A stretch of DNA of 64,000 nt from JANXQG01 sp963775975. GTDB taxonomy: Bacteria; Planctomycetota; Planctomycetia; Pirellulales; Thermoguttaceae. Both the position numbers and the translations under genes were made by a program. The notes beneath the pieces are model-generated. The model was not told the DNA's origin. It ran no database searches and saw only the letters and a list, made by a program, of their open reading frames with translations. This document shows positions 50,594-59,484 of the stretch, piece after piece. Numbering within the stretch: the stretch's first letter is position 1; each line of letters opens with the position of its first letter. The stretch spans positions 1,612,001 through 1,676,000 of the forward strand of contig CAVZKX010000001.1 in the NCBI GenBank assembly GCA_963775975.1. Reading direction: 5' to 3'.

Positions 50594-53500
50594 GACCGAT
50601 TAACACCTTTTCATAAGACTGTGAATGAGCTCCTCGCGATAGACGCCAGAGCATGAATCCGCCGGCCGCCACTGCCGCGCCGGCAAGCAGCGCCGCTTTT
50701 GCCATGCCCAGACGCATCGCGCGGCGGCGGGCCGATATGATTTCCGCTTCCGGCAAGCTTCCCGTGGGCGTGCTTTCTGCGTGGCGGCCAAGTTGCAGCA
50801 CCTGGGCGACGTGCAACGCGGCGCGATACGTCTGCTGCTCGATCTGCTCGCGGCAACTGAATCCATCGGCAACGATAAGCTCCTCGCGCGCCGCGCGCCG
50901 TACTTCCGGCAGCAAAACGCGCTCCCCGGCCGCCACGCCCACCTCGTAGTGGCCGCCCTCTTTTTCATAACCGAAAGCGCCAGCCATGCCGCAGCAACCG
51001 GTTTCGGGATGTCTCTGTTCCAGCCCCATCTTGTCGAAGAGTTCTTTTTCCGCGAAGAGCTTGCCAAACTCCTTGTCGTTCAGGGTGTCGAGCGCTTTTT
51101 GGTGACAATGCCCGTGGACTAGGGCTTTTCTATGGAGTGTTGGCGGCCTGTAATGCGACGCTTGGCTGCGCAGAAAGTCGCTGAGAGTAAACGTCAAACC
51201 CTTTAGACGGCGTGCATCTTCGCTATTCGGAAGCATGTTCGTCAGCTCGTCCTGGAACGCCGACCAGCAGCTTGGCTCCAATACCACCATCGGCACGCCG
51301 GCGCGGTAGTAAGGGCGGAGCTTGTCCAATAGATCGAGCCACCACCGCCGGGCCATGTCCAGAAAACCATAGTCATAGAGCGGCCGCCCGCAACACATGT
51401 CGGCAATCGGCACCTCGACGCGGAAACCGGCGTCTTCGAGCACCTCGGTGGCCGCTATTGCGATATCGGGATGGAAGAAATTGGTAAAAGTATCAGCGAA
51501 CAACACGACCGGCGGCCCGAACCACTGCGGATTAGTGCGCGTGCGATGCCATTGTGTGAACGTCCGCGGCGCGAACGCCGGAATCCGCCGCCGCGGATGA
51601 GCCCCCGCGATGAGTTTCGCAATGCGGCTCAAGCCGGGCAATTGGGTGAATAAATTCGCCAGCGACGGAGCAACGGATGCAAGCCGCGCCCAGATGTGTA
51701 TCCAGCCGAAGGCGTAGGCGTGCCGCGGCCGAAGCCGCCCTTCGTAATAATGAGAGAGGAATTCCGCCTTGTAGGTCGCCATATCGACGTTCACCGGGCA
51801 GTCGCCTTTGCAGCCTTTACAGGAAAAACACAAATCGAGGGCGTCTTTGACTTCTTCGCTCTTCCAGCCGCGCGTGACGACTTCGCCATTGAGCATTTCG
51901 AAGAGCATCCGCGCCCGGCCGCGGGTTGAGTCCTTCTCCTCGCGCGTCACCATGTAGGACGGGCACATGGTCCCTCCCTTTTCTCGCCGGCAGACGCCCA
52001 CGCCTACGCAGCGCAGGGCCGCGCGGGCGAAGCTGTGTTTATCGGATGTAAAGGAGAAGTGGGTCTTGAGCTGCGGCGGGTTGTAATCCGCGCCAAGGCG
52101 CAGATTCTCGGTTATGCCGTAGGCGGGGCCGTCGAGGTTCACCGTCTTGCCGGGATTCATGCGATTGCCGGGATCCCAAATCCGCTTGAATTCCTTGAAC
52201 GCCTCGAACAACTCCGGACCGAAAATCTTCGGCAGAAACTGTCCGCGGGCCTGGCCGTCGCCGTGCTCGCCCGAGGCGACGCCGCCGAATTTGATAACCA
52301 GTTCGACCGCTTCGTCCATGAAGGCCTTGTACTTTTCGATGCCCGGCCGCGTGTAAAGATCGAACGGCACGCGGCAATGGACGCAACCCTGGCCGATATG
52401 GCCATAGAGCGAGGGGTGATAATCAAACTTGTCGAACAGCGCACGGAGTTCGCGGAGGTATTGCGGCACGATATCCACCGGCACGGCGGAATCTTCCCAG
52501 CCCGGCCAGCTATCGGGCTGGCCTTCGACCCAAGCCGTACTGCCCAGCGCACCCTCCCGCACGGCCCAGATCATTTCCTCTTGCTTCGGATCATCATAAA
52601 GCTTCGTGTCGACGGGCGCTCGGCGGCCGAGCTGTTTGACCCGCGCTATCATTTGCCGCGCTTGCTCGTCGGTTTCGGCCCGCGAATCGCCGCCGAATTC
52701 CACGAGAAGGAAGGCCGGTCCCTCCGGCAGGATGGCAAGGCTGGCGTTCTCGTCGCCTTTCTTCTTGACGTATTCAAAGAGCAATTCGTCGATGCCTTCG
52801 CAGGCGGAGGGCTTGAATTTCAAGACTTCCTCGCCGCATTCCGCGACGGTAAAGATGTCCTTGAAACCGAGCATCGCAACGGTCCGGGCTTTGGGCGCTG
52901 GAATTAGGTGCAGTGTGGCTTCCAGAATCGTTACTAGCGTCGATTCCGACCCGACCAGAGCCCTCGCGATATGAAAGCCGTTTTCGGGCAGAAGATCGTC
53001 GAGATTATAGCCCGAGACGCGGCGTTCCAATCGTGGAAAGCGCCGGCGAATCAGATTGCCGTAGCGCATAACAAGGTCGTGAAGCGCGGCATAGATTTCT
53101 CCCTCGCGACCGCCGCGCTGCATCATCGCCTCAACTTTTTCGGGCGGCGCGGCGCCGACCGTCATTCGCGTGCCGTCGTAAAGCAGGATCTCAAGCGAGT
53201 GCGTGTTGTCGCTCATGCGCACGCCTAGGCCGTGGTTCTTGCTGATCAGCGAATGGCTGCCGCAGGAATTATTGCCGAGCATTCCGCCGATCGTGCAGCG
53301 GCTGTGCGTGGCCGGATCGGGACCGAAAGAAAGCCCCGCTTGCTGCTTGGCCACCTCGCGGAAATGATCCAGCACGCATCCCGGCTGAACGACGCCGAGG
53401 CGTTGGTCGGCGTCGATTCGCACGACTTCGTGCATGTACTTGGATAAATCGACCACCACGGCAACATTGCAGCATTGGCCCGCCAGACTGCTGCCCGCCC

Positions 53501-53594
53501 CGCGTGCCAGCACCGGTGCTTCATGTTCTCGGGCCAGACGAATTATGGTCTCCACGTCTTGCGCGGTTTTCGGAATGACGACGCCGATCGGCAC
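50583..53594 (-). CDS. FAD-linked oxidase fused to 4Fe-4S and CCG domains (GlcD-GlcF-like)
   Basis: 1003 residues as read. FAD-binding part: APVLARGAGSSLAGQCC and MLGNNSCGSHS, then the FAD-oxidase C-terminal domain. Iron-sulfur cysteines include CVGVGVCRREKGGTMCPS and CFSCKGCKGDCPVNVD; two CCG domains follow (EPSCWSAFQDE and HPETGCCGMAGAF), and a short hydrophobic C-terminus. The layout matches D-lactate or glycolate dehydrogenase/FeS fusions. The frame upstream is open, with the expected ALYATDGSNYRQV, and the true N-terminus is probably ATG 53793 in another frame (MSILTTSRTRESRR), one base missing around 53640-53715. Confidence 0.88.
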   Translation of the reverse strand: MPIGVVIPKTAQDVETIIRLAREHEAPVLARGAGSSLAGQCCNVAVVVDLSKYMHEVVRIDADQRLGVVQPGCVLDHFREVAKQQAGLSFGPDPATHSRCTIGGMLGNNSCGSHSLISKNHGLGVRMSDNTHSLEILLYDGTRMTVGAAPPEKVEAMMQRGGREGEIYAALHDLVMRYGNLIRRRFPRLERRVSGYNLDDLLPENGFHIARALVGSESTLVTILEATLHLIPAPKARTVAMLGFKDIFTVAECGEEVLKFKPSACEGIDELLFEYVKKKGDENASLAILPEGPAFLLVEFGGDSRAETDEQARQMIARVKQLGRRAPVDTKLYDDPKQEEMIWAVREGALGSTAWVEGQPDSWPGWEDSAVPVDIVPQYLRELRALFDKFDYHPSLYGHIGQGCVHCRVPFDLYTRPGIEKYKAFMDEAVELVIKFGGVASGEHGDGQARGQFLPKIFGPELFEAFKEFKRIWDPGNRMNPGKTVNLDGPAYGITENLRLGADYNPPQLKTHFSFTSDKHSFARAALRCVGVGVCRREKGGTMCPSYMVTREEKDSTRGRARMLFEMLNGEVVTRGWKSEEVKDALDLCFSCKGCKGDCPVNVDMATYKAEFLSHYYEGRLRPRHAYAFGWIHIWARLASVAPSLANLFTQLPGLSRIAKLIAGAHPRRRIPAFAPRTFTQWHRTRTNPQWFGPPVVLFADTFTNFFHPDIAIAATEVLEDAGFRVEVPIADMCCGRPLYDYGFLDMARRWWLDLLDKLRPYYRAGVPMVVLEPSCWSAFQDELTNMLPNSEDARRLKGLTFTLSDFLRSQASHYRPPTLHRKALVHGHCHQKALDTLNDKEFGKLFAEKELFDKMGLEQRHPETGCCGMAGAFGYEKEGGHYEVGVAAGERVLLPEVRRAAREELIVADGFSCREQIEQQTYRAALHVAQVLQLGRHAESTPTGSLPEAEIISARRRAMRLGMAKAALLAGAAVAAGGFMLWRLSRGAHSQSYEKVLIGHAR

Positions 53595-54093
53595 TTGGCG
53601 ATAGTTCGATCCGTCGGTCGCATAGAGTGCCCTTGACCCCGCGTCAAATCGGACCTCGCCTTCGATTTGGCGTTTGAGCGAAGCCTCCAGCGATCTTACG
53701 ACGTTCCGCGGAAAGCGCCGTGCGGGAGTCGTCCGACATTTGGCGTTGCAAGCGCCGCGATTCCCGGGTCCGCGAGGTAGTTAAAATGCTCATATTAGAA
53801 TCACCAATGCCTGCATCCCTGTGCTGCCGCTGAGGGCGGCGGACCTATGATTCGCCATCCGACAAGCCGTACGCGCGGCGTTCTGCCTGAACATTTGGGG
53901 CGCAGTTGACGCACCGTGTTCAAATGCGAAAGTGAAGGCAGTGCCGCGGCAAATCGATGTCGAAGGATTGGGCTCACTCATTATGACGCGTAACATTGCA
54001 ACCAGCGTGCCGCGCTCCGCGTTGAAAAACATCTAGGCACCGAAATTGCTAATGGAAACCGTGCATAGGCGATCCGCCAGTTGTGAGAAACAA
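53595..54093. other. Broken N-terminus of the FAD oxidase and divergent promoter region
   Basis: 53595-53793 holds the probable first ~65 codons of the FAD oxidase in two frames. 53794-54093 contains no gene; at its right end is a good sigma-54 site (54034-54050) for the next plus-strand gene. No repeats were noted. Confidence 0.55.
54034..54050 (+). promoter_or_regulatory. Candidate sigma-54 promoter of the sensory-rhodopsin-transducer-like gene
   Basis: TAGGCACCGAAATTGCT: GG at 54036-54037 and GC at 54048-54049 are ten bases apart; the -12 half TTGCT is perfect and the -24 half differs at one base. Predicted transcription start is about 54061, which lies downstream of the ATG at 54052 and so supports ATG 54094 as the translation start. 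Confidence 0.62.
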
Positions 54094-54489
54094 ATGACAA
54101 GCGCGCACGCAGAAGACGAAAAGGCAGTTGGGCATCGCTGCTGGGCAATTGCCGACGGCTACATTCCAGCTTGGAGCAACGGCCCGGAGCCGGAAATGGC
54201 AAGCCACGACGCGCTCTGCTTCCTGAATACATCCAGCATGGACGCCCACGTCGAGATCATGGTGTACTTCAGTCAGCGAGCACCGACGGGCCCCTACCGA
54301 ATCGTCGTTCCCGCGCAAAGAACCAAGCACGTTCGCTTCAACGCTTTCACCGATCCGGAGCCGATACCCGTGGGAACTGAGTACGCCAGTGTGATCCGGT
54401 CCGATGTGCCCCTCGTCGTGCAGCACACGCGCCTCGATTCCCGTCAATCCGAAAACGCTTTATTCAGCACGATCGCATATGCCGAGTGA
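54094..54489 (+). CDS. Anabaena sensory rhodopsin transducer family protein
   Basis: 131 residues from ATG 54094. It matches the ASRT family (PF07100): RCWAIADGYIPAWSNGPEPEM, DAHVEIMVYFSQRAPTGPYR, VVPAQRTKHVRFN, DPEPIPVGTEYASVI, and LVVQHTRLDSRQSENALFS. The prototype binds Anabaena sensory rhodopsin; most homologues, like this one, have no rhodopsin neighbour and have been suggested to bind small ligands such as sugars. A beta-sandwich tetramer is expected. It is a monocistronic gene behind a sigma-54 promoter, between the FAD oxidase and nitrilase genes. Confidence 0.85.
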   Translation: MTSAHAEDEKAVGHRCWAIADGYIPAWSNGPEPEMASHDALCFLNTSSMDAHVEIMVYFSQRAPTGPYRIVVPAQRTKHVRFNAFTDPEPIPVGTEYASVIRSDVPLVVQHTRLDSRQSENALFSTIAYAE

Positions 54490-54915
54490 GGCGTATCCTT
54501 GGTCCGTCGCCACGCGGCCAATTTCTCCTATTGTCATTTCGCAGTGTCCAGCCGGCTGTCTCAATGTATAACTTCATGCCGCTAACAGCGAAAATCCTCA
54601 GACGGCGACCGCGCGGCATTCGGCTTTTCGCGCCGGAGGCTGTTCTCTTTGGATTTAGGTTTTGCGAAGCCGCTTCCTCGACGGCACAATGATCGACGTG
54701 CGAATCTCGCTATTCTATGGACAAGCCACACAGAGATGCATCAAGCGCACGGGACGCAAAGCCGCAAGCCGCATGGAAGGCCGGTCTTACACTTGCTTGG
54801 ATTCGTGCATTGCTCGCGGCAGCAACGCCGCAGTCCGCACGGGCACGGTCTTCTCGCAGAGAAGCAACTTGGGATTCATCGTGCCCGACGCGTCCGGCGT
54901 CAATGCCGCGTCAAA
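54490..54915. other. 426-base gap with a GGGACGCAAAGCC riboswitch-like motif
   Basis: No supported gene. At 54751-54763 the plus strand reads GGGACGCAAAGCC, identical to the conserved core of GEMM-I (cyclic-di-nucleotide) riboswitches, preceded by CAAGCC. The surrounding helices do not match the consensus well, and no plus-strand gene follows, so at most it is a degenerate element. A short open frame of about 48 codons after it has no recognisable features. Confidence 0.35.
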
Positions 54916-55818
54916 TTAGTTAGGACTGTCTTGCATTGACCGAATCACAAGGCTGCCGACTGATATTTCTTCGGCGCCTTCGCGCGAGCGGGCCACGACG
55001 TGGCCCGCTGCGTCGACAATTCCGCCGGTGCCTAAGTTCGTCGTATAGCCGGCCGAGCCGCAGAACACCGTTCCGGTCCGATCGACCCAAGCCGATGGAA
55101 TACCGGTTCGTTTGGCTGAATCGATATTGATATCCGAGAGATCGTGCTCGCTATTGTAGGGACTTAGGATGTAGTCAACCTTGCCGCGCAGAGCATCGAC
55201 GTTTGCGGGCACCATGTTTTCATAGCAAATCAAGACCGCGAACCGCCCAAAGCGGGTGCGGTAAACTTCGATCGGGCCGCCGGGAATCATCTGCGACGGC
55301 TCGTCTCGATAAGGCCGATCATGGTCGACCCACAGACTGTGCTTGTAATGCCGGCCGAGCAGCTTGCCGGAGTCGTAGATCGCGGCGACATTGCGAACAC
55401 GGGTATCGCCGGGCACTTTTTCCAGATAGCAAACGACTAGTATACATTTTCCATCGGCGGATAGCTTGCGAAATTTTGCAAGATGCGGGCTTGTTTCACT
55501 GTCTTCCCCGAAAGCGGAAAGCGGCTTGCCGCAATAACCGCCCGCGAACGCCTCCGGGAGAATAATGATGTCCGGCTTGTCCATCAGGCTGATCTCAACC
55601 AGGCGCACGGCCCGCTCGTAATTGGCGTCGAACATGCCATCGACGGTGGCAACCGAGATCGCAGCGATCTTGACCTTTCCAGGCCTCGATTCCGCGCTCG
55701 GTCTCCCCGATGCGGTAGTTTTATGAACAGCAGCGTTCGGCTCTGCCGCCGACACGTTCGATGCGACGAAAAGCAGGCAAAAGAAAAGTTGCGATCGATA
55801 TCTCGGCGGTAAGAACAT
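54916..55818 (-). CDS. Secreted carbon-nitrogen hydrolase (nitrilase superfamily)
   Basis: 300 residues with an N-terminal signal peptide (SQLFFCLLFVASNVSAA), so probably periplasmic. The nitrilase triad is present: E89 (IILPEAFAGG), K159 (HYKHSLW) and C198 (VLICYEN). The family hydrolyses nitriles, amides or N-carbamyl compounds; export is unusual but known in Planctomycetes. It lies 39 bases after the deacetylase gene on the same strand, at the end of the GT2-deacetylase-nitrilase set. Confidence 0.87.
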   Translation of the reverse strand: MFLPPRYRSQLFFCLLFVASNVSAAEPNAAVHKTTASGRPSAESRPGKVKIAAISVATVDGMFDANYERAVRLVEISLMDKPDIIILPEAFAGGYCGKPLSAFGEDSETSPHLAKFRKLSADGKCILVVCYLEKVPGDTRVRNVAAIYDSGKLLGRHYKHSLWVDHDRPYRDEPSQMIPGGPIEVYRTRFGRFAVLICYENMVPANVDALRGKVDYILSPYNSEHDLSDINIDSAKRTGIPSAWVDRTGTVFCGSAGYTTNLGTGGIVDAAGHVVARSREGAEEISVGSLVIRSMQDSPN

Positions 55819-55857
55819 TTGCGATGGTTCCCAAGGAATTGCTAGGAAAGTTCAAGT

Positions 55858-56625
55858 CTATAGCGCGGCCGGTTGCGCGGCAAATGATTTTCGAGCGAGC
55901 TTGCTTTCATCCAGCGGCAAGAATTGGTAACCATCTCGCTTGAGTATCGGAACGAGCCGCAATATCACTTCAGCGGTTCGATTTGCGTGCGCCTGTCTGG
56001 CGTCATGCGCGCTGTCGTGGAAGAGCACGATCCCTCGGCGTGCTCGGCGAATTTCGTTCAGTTGCCGCTCAAGACATTCATCCACCGAACGGTGCTCCTC
56101 CCAGTACTTCCAGTCCTCACCGATAATGTCCCAAATGACGGGTCCAAGATAGTCGTCAAACCGGCCACTTGCGCGGAGCGCGCTTGCAACAATCGAGGAC
56201 GGGAAATCCTGGGGACCATCGGGGCGCGATTTTTGCCGCCAACTGCCATAAGGTGGACGCAGAAGAATCGGGCGGCGCACGAACGGTCGAATGATTTCAT
56301 CTGCGCGGGACACTTCGGCCACGATATCGCCGCCGCCAAGGGCAAGGTCGACGAGCCCGGCGTGGCTCCATGTGTGGTTGCCAATTCGATGTCCCCATGC
56401 TTCGAGCCGCCGAAGGAGTTCTGGTTGCTCGGCAGCCGGCCTGCCGATCATAAAAAAGGTCGCCGAGGCGGCCTCTTCGTGAAGAAATCGGCCTATTTCC
56501 TCGGTTTTTGGGCCGGGACCGTCGTCGAAGGTCAGCGCAAGCGACTTATCGCAAAATCCGGCTCCGCAAAGGTCATCGTCAACCAGCAAGAGTGCGTCTC
56601 CTATGTCGTCGTCGGCAAGTCGCAC
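55858..56625 (-). CDS. Polysaccharide deacetylase (NodB homology)
   Basis: 255 residues. The NodB motifs are clear: LALTFDDGPGPKT with D34-D35, and metal-binding H84 and H88 in RIGNHTWSHAG, then RPPYGSWR, and FHDSAHD near 210. It removes N- or O-acetyl groups from a glycan. The start is GTG at 56625, overlapping the GT2 gene by 25 bases, so the deacetylase probably acts on the product of that glycosyltransferase. No signal peptide is seen in this reading, so either cytosolic or the start is longer. Confidence 0.87.
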   Translation of the reverse strand: MRLADDDIGDALLLVDDDLCGAGFCDKSLALTFDDGPGPKTEEIGRFLHEEAASATFFMIGRPAAEQPELLRRLEAWGHRIGNHTWSHAGLVDLALGGGDIVAEVSRADEIIRPFVRRPILLRPPYGSWRQKSRPDGPQDFPSSIVASALRASGRFDDYLGPVIWDIIGEDWKYWEEHRSVDECLERQLNEIRRARRGIVLFHDSAHDARQAHANRTAEVILRLVPILKRDGYQFLPLDESKLARKSFAAQPAAL

Positions 56626-57533
56626 CGCTTTTCATTCGAAAGGCCGGCGCGGCTTGATCGCGCCCGACGCTGCCACTCTTCCAAAAGGCAATAGGAACGA
56701 TCCAGCTCGGCCGGGACTGCGCGTCGCATGCGCCAAAGTACTGCAATTCGCACTGCCGCGGCGGCGAAGTTTCGCAAAACATCCAAGTCATATAGCCTTG
56801 CCAACCGCCAAGTCCGCCGCAGCGCGCTCCCGGCCGGGCGGCGAAGCCATGCGAAGCAAAGATCGTTTCGCAAGACCTGTCGCCGTCGCTGCCGGTGATC
56901 GCGACAAGGCGATGGAAAATGATGCAGGCACAGTTCGGGCGAATAACAGAGCTGCCATCCAAGCTCCAGCAACTCGGCAGCCAGCCAGTCTTCTTCTCCG
57001 CCAATCCCCAAATCGGCCCGGAACCCGCCCGCTTCCAGAAATGCGATGCGCCGCACGACCGACGCGCCGGCCAGGAACCCGACGAGCGGATAGCCGGGGT
57101 AGTCGAGTTGTCGCGGCAATGGTCCGGCGGTGATCTCATGGCAAATCGGATCTGCCCGGCCTTCGGGCTCGATAATTACCTGCCCCATCACCAATGCCGT
57201 CTGCTTATGGCTGTCGAGAATTTCGACGGCCCGCCGGAGCGAACCGGCTTGCCACCACGCGTCATCGTCGCAGAACGCGACATAGTCCGTAGAAGTCGCC
57301 TCGACGCCGAGGTTTCTCGCCTTGGCGCCCAGGTTCGCACCGGCATGAATCACGCGTACTCGCGGAAAGTCGCGCTGAACCTGGGCCACGCTTTCTTTCG
57401 AGCCATTGTTGACGACCACGATCGGCGGGCGTTCCGGAAGGTCCGAAAGAAAGCGTAGCGTGCGAAGCAATTCGCCGCTTCGATTCCAAGTAATTATTAC
57501 GACCGCGATGCGATCGACGGCATCGTCCGGCAT
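56601..57533 (-). CDS. Family 2 glycosyltransferase
   Basis: 310 residues. GT-A fold: AVVIITWNRSGELLRTL, NNGSKESV, VAFCDDDAWW (metal-binding DDD at 89-91) and GFRADLGIGGEEDWLAAELL (acceptor-side acidic motif). A positively charged C-terminus may contact the membrane. Transfers a sugar from a nucleotide donor to a surface glycan or lipid acceptor. Co-transcribed with the deacetylase that it overlaps. Confidence 0.88.
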   Translation of the reverse strand: MPDDAVDRIAVVIITWNRSGELLRTLRFLSDLPERPPIVVVNNGSKESVAQVQRDFPRVRVIHAGANLGAKARNLGVEATSTDYVAFCDDDAWWQAGSLRRAVEILDSHKQTALVMGQVIIEPEGRADPICHEITAGPLPRQLDYPGYPLVGFLAGASVVRRIAFLEAGGFRADLGIGGEEDWLAAELLELGWQLCYSPELCLHHFPSPCRDHRQRRRQVLRNDLCFAWLRRPAGSALRRTWRLARLYDLDVLRNFAAAAVRIAVLWRMRRAVPAELDRSYCLLEEWQRRARSSRAGLSNEKRCDLPTTT

Positions 57534-57539
57534 GGAACG

Positions 57540-57746
57540 TCACTCCGCTTGTCCAAATGCTTCCTGGACCGCTGCGGGGCTGTCGAATTCCTGGTCCGGC
57601 AGTAAGTCGATGCAGTCGAGCACTTCCTCTTCCGCATCGTTAGCTTCTGCCGCCGCGCGGAGGTCGGCCTTTCGCGCGGGGTAATCCACGCCTCGCAGCC
57701 GCTCTTGAAGCTGGATGGGACTCAGTGCCTTCGTTTGCTTTGACAT
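57540..57746 (-). CDS. DUF2795 small protein
   Basis: 68 residues, with the DUF2795 signature LRGVDYPARKADLRAAAEANDAEEEVLDCI, LLPDQEFDSPAAVQEAFG. Proteins of this family are small, acidic and often found with stress and desiccation genes; function unknown. It ends six bases before the GT2 start. Confidence 0.8.
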   Translation of the reverse strand: MSKQTKALSPIQLQERLRGVDYPARKADLRAAAEANDAEEEVLDCIDLLPDQEFDSPAAVQEAFGQAE

Positions 57747-58060
57747 GATGACATGATCCTTAGTTAAAGTTGGGTTTGCAACTACAACACTTGCGCGCTC
57801 GACAACGTCGGCTTTGCGCGACGACTGAATGGTCTGCGACCGACTGATGTTTCCAATCCATATTCCGAAAAAATCCCCTTGTTTGGTAGCCGGAGAAGCT
57901 GTTAGAGTTGATACATACAACACATGGAGTGGCCGGCTTAGCCGGGAGCGGTAATGGAAATAACTGCCCGGCGGCACTTGTCTTTTTTGTGCGGATTGCA
58001 AAGTCGACCATTGACTTCTCCCCCGCATCGAAGATCGGCCCTTTCGCGATAACTCTTAGG
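57747..58060. other. Divergent intergenic region, DUF2795 and MFS genes
   Basis: 314 bases with no gene. It contains a small GCCGGCTTAGCCGG hairpin at about 57930 and a GCAC...GTGC dyad around a T-run near 57980, but no clear -24/-12 or -35/-10 pair. Confidence 0.4.
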
Positions 58061-58747
58061 ATGGATCTCGAAATGCGACCACAGGGCTTGCTTCGCAGTC
58101 TTCGCCTTTCGGTCATTGAGGGCGGCTTGGCGACTGCAATGGGTTCGTTGTTTTCGGGCGTGTTCCTGGTGGGCTTTGCGCTCGCTATGGGCGCCAGCCG
58201 CACGCAAATCGGAATTCTCTTCACGCTGCCCTCGCTCTGCGCATTCGCGCAATTGCTGGGAAGCTTTTGGATCGAGCGCGGCTGCAGCAGCCGGCGGATT
58301 TGCCTGGCGACATCGGCCGCAAGCCGATTGTTGTACATTCCTCTGCTTCTAGTTCCACTTTTCGCGCCGGGCATCAGTGCCGGCGGCAAGGTTTGGTGCA
58401 TCATTGGGATTTTCGCGGCGAGCGACTTTCTCGCCGGCGTAGGCGGCGTCGCTTGGTTATCGTGGACTAAGCGCCTCGTACCGAACCGAATCTGCATTAC
58501 GTTTTTCGGGCGGCGCAATCTAGTCAGCACCGGCCTTTCTTTCGCCATTTGCTTGTTGGGCGGCGCGGCCGTCGAGAGGGTTAATGCGATCGCCGGCGGA
58601 GAATTGTCCGGCTTCCTTTTCGCGTTCGCGCTGGCGATGGCGTGTGGAATCGTGGGCTGGTTGATCTTGCGCGCATACCCGAGGGTCGACAAACAGCCGT
58701 GGCGGCAGAGCGCACTCCATTTCTGCAATCGCTGGCAGCTCCGCTGA
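58061..58747 (+). CDS. MFS transporter, N-terminal part (frameshifted)
   Basis: From ATG 58061 (MDLEMRPQGLLRSLRL). About six transmembrane helices: IEGGLATAMGSLFSGVFLVGFALAM, ILFTLPSLCAFAQLLGSFW, LATSAASRLLYIPLLLVPL, VWCIIGIFAASDFLAGVGGVAWLSW, LSFAICLLGGAAVERV and LFAFALAMACGIVGWLIL. These match one half of a major facilitator. The frame is lost after LRAYPRVDKQPWRQ and continues in the next frame (PFLQSLAAPLKEVNFRR). Solute unknown. Confidence 0.83.
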   Translation: MDLEMRPQGLLRSLRLSVIEGGLATAMGSLFSGVFLVGFALAMGASRTQIGILFTLPSLCAFAQLLGSFWIERGCSSRRICLATSAASRLLYIPLLLVPLFAPGISAGGKVWCIIGIFAASDFLAGVGGVAWLSWTKRLVPNRICITFFGRRNLVSTGLSFAICLLGGAAVERVNAIAGGELSGFLFAFALAMACGIVGWLILRAYPRVDKQPWRQSALHFCNRWQLR

Positions 58748-59484
58748 AGGAAGTGAATTTTCGCCGGATCATCGCGTTTTACTCCGCGTGGAACATGGCG
58801 GTCGCAGTCGCCGCGCCGTTTGTTATTGTTTTTTTACGAGAACGACTCGCTCTTTCCTTGCAATCGATCGTAGCGCTGGGAACCATCGGCAGCGTGGCAG
58901 GGCTGGTCGCCAACAACTTCTGGACCCGCTTGGCACAACGCTTCGGCATGAAACCCATCGTCCTGGTTGCCACGATCGGCGACGCCCTGTTTCCGCTGCT
59001 CATGGCTTTTGTCGATGTTCGCTGGCTGTGGATGCTCATTCCGGTCCATCTTGCAGGGGCATTCGGCGCGCCAATGAGCTTCAGCGCCGATGCGTTCCTG
59101 CTTAAACTTTCTCCCACCCGGGGAGCCACGCCATATATGGCCGTGCTCCGCACCGCGGTGGGACTGGCAACGGCCGCGGGGGCCATTGCCGCCGGAATGT
59201 TGGCCGACGTTTTTCCCGCCGCCTCGGTCGACCGCGGCCCTTTCGCTCTCGACGCGCTAAGGCTCATTCTTTTGATTTCTTTCCTAGGCCGCCTGGCGAG
59301 CCTCTGGTTCTTGGCCGGTGTCTATGAACGCAACGCCCGACCGGTGCGCGAATTGCTGGGCTCGCTGATTCCACAAAGGCGCGCGGCCGCCGTGCCCGCA
59401 ATATTGCCGTTGGCTACCGGCCTCGCGGTTCCGGTCGCCGCGCAGTCCTTGTTGTTGCCCGCCGGCCATGCCGACGCCGGGTAA
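58700..59484 (+). CDS. MFS transporter, C-terminal part (after frameshift)
   Basis: Second half of the transporter: FLQSLAAPLKEVNFRRIIAFYSAWNMAVAVAAPF, LQSIVALGTIGSVAGLVANNFWTRLAQRFG (the loop-2-like arginine motif of MFS), then four further helices. One base is missing around 58710. The last ~45 residues (RAAAVPAILPLATGLAVPVAAQ) overlap the end of the GT2 gene on the other strand by 163 bases, so one of the two ends is probably overlong. Confidence 0.8.

Noticed and set aside
54052..54093. Upstream ATG at 54052 as the start of the ASRT-family gene
   Set aside because: It lies at about -9 of the predicted sigma-54 promoter, so it would not be transcribed; homologues begin near ATG 54094.
54662..54919. 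Open frame of 85 codons after the ASRT-family gene
   Set aside because: No recognisable motif or ribosome binding site, and it overlaps a riboswitch-like motif; probably non-coding.
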